The notes beneath the pieces were generated by a model, which saw nothing but the letters and a program-made list of their open reading frames with translations, was not told the DNA's origin and did not search any database. A stretch of 64,000 bases of DNA from Rickettsiales bacterium (GTDB lineage: Bacteria > Pseudomonadota > Alphaproteobacteria > Rickettsiales > JABCZZ01): positions 380,025 to 444,024 of the forward strand of contig DASTXE010000001.1 of NCBI GenBank assembly GCA_035765535.1, written 5' to 3'. Below, piece by piece: positions 27,263 to 34,714 of the stretch; within the stretch, counting starts at the first letter, position 1, and every line of letters starts with the position of its first letter. A program made the position numbers and the translations under genes.

Positions 27263-28000
27263 ATGATTCAATTAACTGCTATCCAAGAAGTTGATAAAAT
27301 ACACGAGTTACTAAGTCAGCATTTAAAAGAACTTAACCAAAATTCTCTTGGGTTTAATCATTTAACTGTATATGGAAGACTCTTTTTATACACACTTGAA
27401 AAATATAAAACTGAATTAGAGTTACCATCCCCTAGATTCAGTTATGAGCTTAGAAACTTTATCAATCGACAGCTAGCCTCAAATTTATTGTTATGTATCG
27501 AAGGAGGTTTGCAGGAATTTATTGTGGATCAGTATAAATGCTCAGTTCTGAATAAAAGGGAGCTTTCAGCATTTGGTTGTGCATCAACTTTACTTAAAAA
27601 AACAGACTCTTTATTAAGCAACTCAGAAAGGAAATGGTTAAAAAATTTCAGAGGAAAACGAGTTTCAAGCCCAGATTTTTATGATTTATTAGATTTTGTA
27701 ATCTGTAGCCTCTCCCTCATACCTGCTGAACAAAAAAAATTGTTCAGAAGATCTTTTGAATTTTTTACCTTAGTGCGTAATAAAGCATCCCATTTAGATG
27801 CCAGCTTAACTCTCCAAGAGATAGCATTAATAGAAGAATTTTCACTTAAAGATTCTAGCAAATTACGGTTTCAAATTAGCGTGGTAGAAGATGAAGGATT
27901 GCATTATTTCGAGGTAACTCTAATTTTCTTTCATCAAGCTTGGTTGCATGTAAAAAATTTCTTTGAATTACTTTACGATGAGATAAATACTCAATCGTAA
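27263..28000 (+). CDS. HEPN-motif protein, candidate lone RNase
   Basis: 245 residues, all-helical, strongly AT-rich compared with both neighbours. A canonical HEPN RNase motif R-N-x3-H is present as RNKASH (R172, N173, H177) inside helix LVRNKASHLDASLTLQEIALIEEF. HEPN proteins with this motif act as RNases in toxin-antitoxin, abortive infection and CRISPR accessory systems. No obvious nucleotidyltransferase or antitoxin partner is adjacent, and the exported-protein gene ends four bases upstream. The family placement rests on this motif and the helical context. Confidence 0.55.
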   Translation: MIQLTAIQEVDKIHELLSQHLKELNQNSLGFNHLTVYGRLFLYTLEKYKTELELPSPRFSYELRNFINRQLASNLLLCIEGGLQEFIVDQYKCSVLNKRELSAFGCASTLLKKTDSLLSNSERKWLKNFRGKRVSSPDFYDLLDFVICSLSLIPAEQKKLFRRSFEFFTLVRNKASHLDASLTLQEIALIEEFSLKDSSKLRFQISVVEDEGLHYFEVTLIFFHQAWLHVKNFFELLYDEINTQS

Positions 28001-28016
28001 ATAAAGTTTTCTAGTC

Positions 28017-28316
28017 TCACCCCACCACCACCTTTATATCCTGCGTTGTATTCGGCGCAGCGGCAGGAGTGAAGGCGCGTTTCTGGGTGAAGTGAATTAT
28101 CGTTTCACCCGCCGCAAATGCGGTTACTTCAAATAATTCATCGCGGCTGGAAGCGCCCGGCCTTGGGGAATCCACCGCATCGCTCTCCAGCTTCGCAACG
28201 CTTGCAATTGTCTTATTCTCAATCTCGAAGAACCACTGATACCCGGCGCTGCCAAGCCCCGGCAGGGTGATACGGGTTTTATCGCCAACGGAAAGTGAAA
28301 CTTCTTTCATAAGCAC
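28017..28316 (-). CDS. Chagasin-like cysteine protease inhibitor (family I42)
   Basis: 99 residues, beta-rich, no signal peptide. The three inhibitory loops of chagasin are recognisable: GLGSAGYQW (loop 2, GYxW), RPGASSRDELFEV (loop 4 type), and KRAF in place of the R-P-W/F loop. I42 proteins block papain-family peptidases. The only papain-like gene in the window lies just upstream on the same strand (28472-30505), so the pair looks like a protease and its own inhibitor. A terminator-like hairpin lies between them, so expression may be separate. Confidence 0.85.
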   Translation of the reverse strand: MLMKEVSLSVGDKTRITLPGLGSAGYQWFFEIENKTIASVAKLESDAVDSPRPGASSRDELFEVTAFAAGETIIHFTQKRAFTPAAAPNTTQDIKVVVG

Positions 28317-28339
28317 CTCATTAAGTAACGGGCAACCGG

Positions 28340-28400
28340 ACGAGCAGAGCGAGGACTAGCGACCAAGCGGGAGCGCAGCCCGCGTGGCGCCTGAACGCAA
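28340..28400. repeat. GC-rich hairpin segment, possible dispersed repeat
   Basis: The stretch contains GAGGACTAGCGACC followed by GCGGG-AGCGCAG-CCCGC. The CTAGCGAC core preceded by GAGGA also occurs next to the palindromic insert in hemW (45701-45716). Two short matches do not prove a family; they are noted together. Confidence 0.25.
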
Positions 28401-28410
28401 TCCAATAGTC

Positions 28411-28448
28411 TAAAAAAATAACCGGATGCGGTATTACACCGCACCCGG
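28411..28448 (-). terminator. Rho-independent terminator after the protease gene
   Basis: On the minus strand, CCGGGTGCGGT-GTAAT-ACCGCATCCGG forms an eleven-base stem (one G-T pair or mismatch) with a five-base loop and is followed by TTATTTTTTT. It lies 23 bases past the protease stop. The downstream inhibitor gene therefore probably needs its own promoter or read-through. Confidence 0.85.
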
Positions 28449-28471
28449 CCCAGATATACAACTACGAAAGG

Positions 28472-30505
28472 TTACTTCTTGATGGCAACTTTTTTGATCG
28501 GCCCAACCGGAATCGGACGGACGATCAACGGATCGGTCGCGGCGTGACCGAAATTCGGCCCCTGGTTCCACGTTGCACCGCTGCGCCACCAGTGCTGCAG
28601 CGTGCCATCGGTCAGTTCGGCGATGAGTTCCAGGTTGAAGCCGTAGCTTGACTCGATCAGCCCCAGCACTTTCGTGATGCCACTGCCAAAGGTCGCACTG
28701 TGGAACCAGTCCTGTGTGCCTTCATTGTCGCGCCACCAATGCTGGATGGAGCCGTTCACCGCCACGCAGAGCTCATAATTGCCCTGCTTGGTTTCGTCGG
28801 CTGCGCTGTACTGGCCTTCGACCATCACGGGCGAGCTCTTCACGCCTGCGCCGAACTTCTCGCCAGCCTTCCATGCGCCGCCATGCGGATCGTCACGCCA
28901 GTAACGCTGCATCGTGCCGTCGTTATTGACGCAGACGACATCCAGCCCATGATCGCGGCGCTGCACGAGCGTCGCACCGCTATGCGCAACGTTGGAAGCG
29001 AACGTGGCGCTTGCCGCCCATCCGCCGCCGCCATTGTTGCGCCACCAGTGCTGCAGCGTGCCGTCGGAAAGGCGTACGACGAGTTCGAAATTGCCCGGGG
29101 CGCCGTAATCCCCCTGGATGAAGCCGGGAATACCTGCCACATTCGTGGGGCCGAAGATGCCGCCATCGTTCCAGGTGCCGTTGGACTGGTTGAACCACCA
29201 GTGGTGCAGGCGGTTGGAAGTCGTCCAGTACACATACTCGAAGTTACGGTTATACGTGGTGCCGGTAGCGGTGGGGCTTTGCTGGCAGTCATTGGCGAGC
29301 GTTTCGGCGAGCGACCAGTTGAAGTTGGAGCCGTCGCGCCAGTAATGGCGGATGGCGTTGCCAGTGGGGGCTTTCGTCCAGACTTCAAAGTTGCGGTGGC
29401 CTGCGCCGTCTCCGCTTTCATACAAGCTGCCGTTATGCATGCGGCGCTTCGTCCAAGGATCGGGATTGATGGCAGCGTTCGGGATGCCGTACTTCGCATA
29501 GGAGTCGATATCGGCCTGGCCGTAACCGAACCAGCAATAGCCCTGCATGCCCCAGCCCGTGCCCCACGAGTTGCGGATAAGCCATGCATTCTTCGAGTCG
29601 TCGTAGCCGACAATCACGATGCAATGCCCGCCTGCAACGGTGTTGTTGGTCTTCGTATAGACGCCGGAATTCGGGCCGTAAGCGAAGAAGTCGTTATAGA
29701 CGGTGAAGCAGGCGCTGAGCGGGCCTACATTATCCAGCCAGTTTTTCTGGTCCTGGATATTGCCGATCGCGACGTAATTATCCAGACGCACGGTGCGGCC
29801 GTCACGGTCGGAAGTCGGGTGGTAAGGCTGGTTCGTCGTTTCATACGGCCAGCAGCCCGGATCGGCAACGCCGTGCGCTTTCATCCAGTCGAGCGCCGTC
29901 ACGGGGGAGCCAGTGGTGGAGCATTGCGCGCCAAGCCCGTCATGCACGTCGCCTTCGGAGCGCAGGCTCCATACGGCGTGTTCGATGCGCGTCATGGCTT
30001 CCACTAGGCCCACGGCGCTGAACGTCCAGCAGGATTCGCAAGGTCCCTGATCCTTAATTTTCGTGAGCCACGGCCAGCCATAACGGTTACGCCAGTCGAC
30101 CGATTTAGGCGTGCCCGACGTGCCGAACTCTGCAGCTGCAGCAGGAGCCGCAGCGGCAAGTGTTTCCTCAGCGGTGGAGCGCAGTTCCAGCACCTTGCTG
30201 CCCGGAGCGCCGGGAGCAATCGTCTTAAGCGACTCAAGCTGGGTCGTATCCAGTTCGGTAAGTTTATTCTTAGGAATGAAACCGCGGTTGATGCGCTGCT
30301 GGAGCAGGAAAGTGTTGTTGGTCGGCGCGGTGAAGAAAGGAGTGAGATCAAGCTTCGGCAGATCGGCTGCTTTCGCGACTTTGCTCAGATCGGCACCTGT
30401 CGGATGGACCTTCACCTCGTCTTCGTCCCTGAGGCGATGATCGAGCGTCCATTGAGCGTTCGCCGCCGTGAGGTCTTTGCGTAGGTCTGCAATTTTGATT
30501 GGCAT
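28472..30505 (-). CDS. Papain-like cysteine protease with C-terminal six-repeat lectin-like propeller
   Basis: 677 residues, no recognisable signal peptide. Residues 1-130 resemble a propeptide. A C1A peptidase domain follows from about 134 (PKSVDWRN): oxyanion Gln153 and catalytic Cys159 in QGPCESCWTF, His294 in AGGHCIVIVGYDD, Asn312 in IRNSWGTGWG. Residues 350-660 hold six repeats of about 50 residues, each with a motif like LQHWWRxxxxW (near 386, 434, 484, 532, 587 and 636), the pattern of PLL-type beta-propeller lectins. It may cleave proteins at a glycan-coated target. The adjacent I42 inhibitor supports an active protease. Confidence 0.88.
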   Translation of the reverse strand: MPIKIADLRKDLTAANAQWTLDHRLRDEDEVKVHPTGADLSKVAKAADLPKLDLTPFFTAPTNNTFLLQQRINRGFIPKNKLTELDTTQLESLKTIAPGAPGSKVLELRSTAEETLAAAAPAAAAEFGTSGTPKSVDWRNRYGWPWLTKIKDQGPCESCWTFSAVGLVEAMTRIEHAVWSLRSEGDVHDGLGAQCSTTGSPVTALDWMKAHGVADPGCWPYETTNQPYHPTSDRDGRTVRLDNYVAIGNIQDQKNWLDNVGPLSACFTVYNDFFAYGPNSGVYTKTNNTVAGGHCIVIVGYDDSKNAWLIRNSWGTGWGMQGYCWFGYGQADIDSYAKYGIPNAAINPDPWTKRRMHNGSLYESGDGAGHRNFEVWTKAPTGNAIRHYWRDGSNFNWSLAETLANDCQQSPTATGTTYNRNFEYVYWTTSNRLHHWWFNQSNGTWNDGGIFGPTNVAGIPGFIQGDYGAPGNFELVVRLSDGTLQHWWRNNGGGGWAASATFASNVAHSGATLVQRRDHGLDVVCVNNDGTMQRYWRDDPHGGAWKAGEKFGAGVKSSPVMVEGQYSAADETKQGNYELCVAVNGSIQHWWRDNEGTQDWFHSATFGSGITKVLGLIESSYGFNLELIAELTDGTLQHWWRSGATWNQGPNFGHAATDPLIVRPIPVGPIKKVAIKK

Positions 30506-30764
30506 AATCTCTCCTTAAAATGGTTGAGAGAGAAAGTTACTTATGGTTGTATAAATGAAATATAACTCAATCTTCGGCTTTCGTAAGTAAGTTATAAGTG
30601 TATTTAAAAAACAACACTTTATGAAATGCCATAGAGGAACATGTCAAAACTATAAGTTGATCATATGGTTGAATATGGTTTGATCGGGACAAGCGCAATC
30701 AAGAAACTTGTGAATGACAGTAAAATAACTATTCTCTCTGGGAAAAGTAAAAGGAAAACGACAT

Positions 30765-31679
30765 ATGAATTGGTTATCGCGTCTGAAGTCCGGTTTGAGC
30801 AAGACCAGCAGCCGTCTTGCTGGGGGGATTGCAGGAATATTTACCAAGCGCAAGCTCGATAAGGAAACGCTGGAAGAACTGGAAGAACTGCTCGTGCAGG
30901 CGGATATGGGGGCGAAGACCGCCTCTAAAGTGGTCGGCGCGTTCGGCACGCAGCGTCTGGATAAGGAAATCTCGCCGGAAGAAATCAACACGGTGCTGGC
31001 GGAAGAAATCAGTAAGCTGCTGACGCCTGTTGCTCGGCCGCTGGAAATAGACAAGGCGAAGAATCCTTATGTGATTATCGTTGTGGGCGTGAATGGAAAC
31101 GGCAAAACGACGACAATAGGCAAACTCGCCAAGAATCTGCAGCATCAGGGCCATAAGGTTATGCTGGCCGCAGCCGATACGTTCCGCGCAGCGGCGGTGG
31201 AGCAGCTGGAAGTCTGGGCGCAGCGCAATCAATGCGAGATCGTTACCGGCGCGCCCAATGCCGAACCAGCCAGCGTGGCTTATAAAGCCATTGAAGAGGC
31301 AAAGCAGAAAGGCGCTGACGTATTGATGATCGACAGTGCGGGCAGGCTGCATAACAAATCCAACCTTATGGCGGAACTTCAGAAGATCATCAAGGTCATC
31401 AAGAAGCTGATGCCCGAAGCGCCGCACGCTGTGATTCAGGTGCTGGATGCGACCACGGGCCAGAATGCGATCAATCAGGTGGAAGTGTTTTCATCCATGG
31501 TGAATGTGACGGGGCTTGTAGTCACAAAACTCGACGGTACGGCGAAGGGAGGGATTGTTGTGGCTCTGGCGGATAAATTCGGCCTGCCGATTCATGCTAT
31601 TGGGGTGGGGGAGGGAATAGACGACCTGCAACCATTTGTTGCCAAGGAGTTTGCCGAAAACCTGTTTTACCAAGAATGA
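30765..31679 (+). CDS. ftsY: Signal recognition particle receptor FtsY
   Basis: SRP-receptor GTPase that docks ribosome-SRP complexes at the membrane. 304 residues: short N-terminal amphipathic helix (MNWLSRLKSGLSK), N domain, then G domain with GVNGNGKTTTIGKLA (G1), DTFRAAAVEQLEVW (G2/insertion box), DSAGRLHNK (G3), TKLDGTAKGG (G4) and FIGxGE-like GVGEGIDDLQPF. The long acidic A domain of enteric FtsY is absent, as in most alphaproteobacteria. Confidence 0.97.
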   Translation: MNWLSRLKSGLSKTSSRLAGGIAGIFTKRKLDKETLEELEELLVQADMGAKTASKVVGAFGTQRLDKEISPEEINTVLAEEISKLLTPVARPLEIDKAKNPYVIIVVGVNGNGKTTTIGKLAKNLQHQGHKVMLAAADTFRAAAVEQLEVWAQRNQCEIVTGAPNAEPASVAYKAIEEAKQKGADVLMIDSAGRLHNKSNLMAELQKIIKVIKKLMPEAPHAVIQVLDATTGQNAINQVEVFSSMVNVTGLVVTKLDGTAKGGIVVALADKFGLPIHAIGVGEGIDDLQPFVAKEFAENLFYQE

Positions 31680-31705
31680 TGCAGGCCGTCTTCCAACCAG
31701 CGGTG

Positions 31706-31855
31706 TCACTGCCGCATTGCAACAACGATGGAGGCATGCTGCGCGATGGTTTTTTCCTGATGGATGCATGTTGCCACGGTAGCGATTGCGATCATGGCAA
31801 AGGCTGCAATCCACAGAAGGCCGGACTCACAACGTCTTTGGTAACCATACTGCAT
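31706..31855 (-). CDS. 49-residue single-span membrane protein
   Basis: A short frame from ATG 31855 to TGA 31706 preceded by AAGGAG with a six-base spacer. It encodes a polar basic start (MQYGYQRRCESG), one membrane helix (LLWIAAFAMIAIATVAT, residues 13-29), and a short soluble tail. It is read divergently from the umuD-like gene across an 89-base gap. Nothing is recognised by family, but signal and hydrophobicity together look real. Confidence 0.55.
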   Translation of the reverse strand: MQYGYQRRCESGLLWIAAFAMIAIATVATCIHQEKTIAQHASIVVAMRQ

Positions 31856-31944
31856 AATGCTCTCCTTGAACGATTGTTATTGCAAGTTTGATTTATGTAC
31901 ATTATTCATATGGTGAACGCAACATAAAAATTCAAGGGGGTGTT

Positions 31945-32463
31945 ATGGGACGTGGTGGTATTAGAAAAGGCGCAGGCAGACCGACAGGCAGAGGGCCACA
32001 TGGAGAGGCAACCAAACCTATTCGTGTTCCTGTAAGCCTGCTGGACGAGATTGCAAACTTTGTCGCCAATAAGGGCTACAAGATTCCGCTTTACTCCAGC
32101 CACGTGCAGGCAGGCGGACCGGCGCCGGCGGACGAAGCGATCGATGATAAAGTCGACCTGAATGAATATCTGGTGAAGCACCCGAGCGAAACCTTCATGG
32201 TGCGCGCGACCGGAGAATCCATGATCAATGCAGGTATTTCCCATGGTGACGTGCTGATCGTGGACCGCAGTCTTAAGCCTGCAAATGGCAAGATTGTCAT
32301 CGCGGCAGTGGATGGGCAACTGACCGTGAAGCGCTTCCAGAAGGAAAAGAACGGCGCAGTTGCATTAATGCCGGAAAACCCGGAATTCAAACCAATCATA
32401 CTCGCAGAGGGTAACGATCTCGTGATCTGGGGCGTCGTGACGAACGTGATACACGCGCTCTAG
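31945..32463 (+). CDS. UmuD/LexA-like S24 autopeptidase
   Basis: 172 residues from ATG 31945 (AGGGGG upstream). N-terminal GxGxxRKGAGRPTGRG is an AT-hook-like patch common in this UmuD group, then KPIRVPVSLLDEI. The S24 domain has a cleavage site Ala-Gly in HVQAGGPAP, catalytic Ser in ATGESMINAGI and Lys in GQLTVKRF. This fits UmuD, a subunit that is self-cleaved in the SOS response and modifies a Y-family polymerase. umuC is not beside it. No clear LexA box was found upstream. Confidence 0.88.
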   Translation: MGRGGIRKGAGRPTGRGPHGEATKPIRVPVSLLDEIANFVANKGYKIPLYSSHVQAGGPAPADEAIDDKVDLNEYLVKHPSETFMVRATGESMINAGISHGDVLIVDRSLKPANGKIVIAAVDGQLTVKRFQKEKNGAVALMPENPEFKPIILAEGNDLVIWGVVTNVIHAL

Positions 32464-32471
32464 CGCTTGAG

Positions 32472-33329
32472 TTAAAGGGTGGCTATCAGAAAAACTTCAC
32501 CGCTGGCAGGACGAAGGCCATCCGTGCGGCCTGAGAAATAGCGTTGGGTCATCTCCTGCGTAGAGATATGATGGGCGGTCTTGAAACCGGCTTCGCGAGC
32601 CAGTTCCATCATTTCTTCCGGACTGAAGAAGCTGATAAACGGTGTGCCGCTGGCTTTCGCACGCGCATAAACCTCTTCATGCTGCGCGCGTTCGTCGGCA
32701 GGGATGAGATCAAGCGGTAGCAGAAATGTCATTGCCAGTGTAGAGCCGGGAGCAAGTGCCGCGATCTGACGTAATGTATCTATGACTGCCTCCTTGGAGA
32801 GATACATGGAAACACCCGTGGAAGCTATCACGGAAGGCTGCTTGGGATCGAACCCCGATGAAATTAATTCCTGAAGCCATGACTCGCCCGACTCAAAATC
32901 AACGGGCACCAGATGCAGCCAGTCTGGAACACCGAAGCCAAGCTCAATCAGGCGCTGCTTTTTCCATAAAGATGCGCTGGGTTTATCCACTTCAAATACC
33001 CGCATTTGCGAAGCGATGTTTTTATGGCGCTGAGCAAAACTATCCAGCCCTGCGCCCAGAATAATATATTGCGCAATGCCACGGCCATATTGTTCAATCA
33101 CGAGATCGTCAATAAAACGCGAACGGCTTACAATGGCAGCGCGGTAGCCTTGCGTGCCTTGCAGATTCATGTCCGGACGCTGGCGCCAGTTTTCAGGCGG
33201 CGATGCCAGTTGTAAGCCGACTTCATCTTCCAGTATATGCGGCGCCGGGTCACTCAGCACATGTAAGGCGCGCCACAGGGCAACCCTCACGGCAGTGCTG
33301 TCGGCGGTGGCAATCGGGTCTTTATCCAT
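32472..33329 (-). CDS. SAM-dependent methyltransferase, LCMT/PPM1-like family
   Basis: 285 residues. Cofactor-binding motif I reads YIILGAGLDSFAQR, followed by EVDKPSASLWKKQRL and VASTGVSMYLSKEAV, as in TIGR00027/LCMT-like methyltransferases. The family methylates carboxyl or hydroxyl groups; substrate here is unknown. It meets the umuD-like gene tail to tail with eight bases between. Confidence 0.88.
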   Translation of the reverse strand: MDKDPIATADSTAVRVALWRALHVLSDPAPHILEDEVGLQLASPPENWRQRPDMNLQGTQGYRAAIVSRSRFIDDLVIEQYGRGIAQYIILGAGLDSFAQRHKNIASQMRVFEVDKPSASLWKKQRLIELGFGVPDWLHLVPVDFESGESWLQELISSGFDPKQPSVIASTGVSMYLSKEAVIDTLRQIAALAPGSTLAMTFLLPLDLIPADERAQHEEVYARAKASGTPFISFFSPEEMMELAREAGFKTAHHISTQEMTQRYFSGRTDGLRPASGEVFLIATL

Positions 33330-33383
33330 ACATCAACTCCTAAGGAAGAATGAAGCAGATGGCGGATAAATAGTATATAAGAT

Positions 33384-34115
33384 TTAGACGCTCCAGGTCA
33401 TATCCGACGCAGGGATATGAAGCCCGCACTCGGTTTTCTGCTCATTCTCCAAACCTATTGTGTGCGCCCAGCGCCCCGCGCGCTCATCCTGTCCTGCCGC
33501 AACAGGTACGGTGCAGGGCTCGCAGCCGATGGATTTATAACCTTTTGCCACAAGCGGATGCGGCGGAATATTACGTAGCATCACCGCTTCGCGCTGGTCG
33601 TCCTTGCTCCAGTGCGCCAGCGGATTGATCCTGAAGACACCGTTTTCATCAAGCTCTATCGTCTGCATGTTAGCGCGTTCGGGCGTCTGGTAACGCTTTC
33701 GGCCTGTAATGAGGGCTAGAATCCCAAGAGATTCAATGGTGCGGTCCAGCGGTTCCACCTTGCGTAGCCAGCAGCAGCGATTAGGTTGGGTTTTCCAGAG
33801 CATGCCATCCGCATCGATCCGCCCGAGCATTTCCGGGTCCGGTTTGATCCAGTGCACATTCTTAAGGCCAAGAGATTTTTCCAGCGTGCGCCCGTATTCC
33901 AGCGTCTCAGGAAAATGCTTTCCCGTATCCAGGAAAAGTACTGGCGTTTCCGGCTCGACTTCCGCCACCAGTGCAAGCAACAGGCCTGCATCCGCACCGA
34001 AAGAAGTAAGCAGTGCAATAGTACCGGGAAATTCCTGCCGGATCATGGTACGCAGCAATTGATGCGTGTCCAGTTCACCGTAAAAATTCTGCAGGCGATC
34101 CAGTGAGGTGGTCAT
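33384..34115 (-). CDS. cysH: Assimilatory adenylyl-sulfate reductase CysH
   Basis: Reduces APS (or PAPS) to sulfite with thioredoxin. 243 residues with LLTSFGADAGLLLALV and LFLDTGKHFPETLEY of the PAPS reductase fold. Two cysteine pairs, in NRCCWLRKVEPL and GCEPCTVPV, are the [4Fe-4S] ligands that mark the APS type. The catalytic Cys in ECGLH is near the C-terminus. It overlaps the upstream siroheme gene by four bases. Confidence 0.94.
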   Translation of the reverse strand: MTTSLDRLQNFYGELDTHQLLRTMIRQEFPGTIALLTSFGADAGLLLALVAEVEPETPVLFLDTGKHFPETLEYGRTLEKSLGLKNVHWIKPDPEMLGRIDADGMLWKTQPNRCCWLRKVEPLDRTIESLGILALITGRKRYQTPERANMQTIELDENGVFRINPLAHWSKDDQREAVMLRNIPPHPLVAKGYKSIGCEPCTVPVAAGQDERAGRWAHTIGLENEQKTECGLHIPASDMTWSV

Positions 34116-34714
34116 AACACATTCTCCGCCCCATGATGCTGCGGGGAAGGCAAGATATGTGCTGCCTCATTATCCTGTTCCAGAGCGCGTATCTCTCCCG
34201 TTCCAAGCAGGCCCAGGCTGCGAATGAAGCCGCGCGTTCTGTCGCTGACGGATTTATTGTCCAGCCCCTCGCTTTTCCATTCAAGACGCTTCTTGCCGAT
34301 TGTAGTAACGATGTCAGCCCATTCTTCTTTAAAGAGATTGGCGATAAAGCCACGGATTTCCTGGCCAAGCGTAGGGCTTGCACCGCCCGTGGAAACGGAA
34401 ATGGTCAGGTCTCCGCGCTTGACGAAGGCAACAAAGTGGAAATCGCAAAGAGCTGGTTTATCTTCCACATTGACGAGAATGCCCTGCAGCCGCGCGATGC
34501 TGACCAGCACGGCGGAAGTTTCATCATCCAGCCCTACAATCATCAGCACATTAGCCTGCCGAATTTCATGGGATTCCGGAAGCGTATCCTCGTAGGCGGC
34601 AATATTGATTGCTCCCATCTCCTGCAACTGCTGCAGTCTGCGGGAGAACGCTTCGCCGGTGCCGACAAGGGCAATGCGTATTCGGCTTAAATCCAGTGAT
34701 ACAGGGTACATCAT
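34112..34714 (-). CDS. Precorrin-2 dehydrogenase / sirohydrochlorin ferrochelatase (CysG N-terminal half)
   Basis: About 200 residues. It supplies siroheme for sulfite reductase. IALVGTGEAFSRRLQQL is the Rossmann motif; VKRGDLTISVSTGGASPTLGQEIR is the family signature (given in two parts). The uroporphyrinogen methyltransferase half of CysG is missing and must be elsewhere. ATG 34714 overlaps the cysI stop (ATGA); ATG 34723 and 34711 are alternatives. Confidence 0.9.
   Translation of the reverse strand: MMYPVSLDLSRIRIALVGTGEAFSRRLQQLQEMGAINIAAYEDTLPESHEIRQANVLMIVGLDDETSAVLVSIARLQGILVNVEDKPALCDFHFVAFVKRGDLTISVSTGGASPTLGQEIRGFIANLFKEEWADIVTTIGKKRLEWKSEGLDNKSVSDRTRGFIRSLGLLGTGEIRALEQDNEAAHILPSPQHHGAENVL

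Noticed and set aside
28700..30007. Long open frame opposite the protease gene (435 codons)
   Set aside because: It is the reverse frame of a gene with clear catalytic motifs and repeats; its product has no domain pattern.
31676..31891. 71-codon frame overlapping the ftsY stop
   Set aside because: No ribosome binding site, Cys/His-rich odd composition, and the opposite strand has a better small gene.
31856..31944. LexA box before the umuD-like gene
   Set aside because: No GTTC-N7-GTTC or GAAC-N7-GAAC pair could be found; only a weak imperfect repeat.
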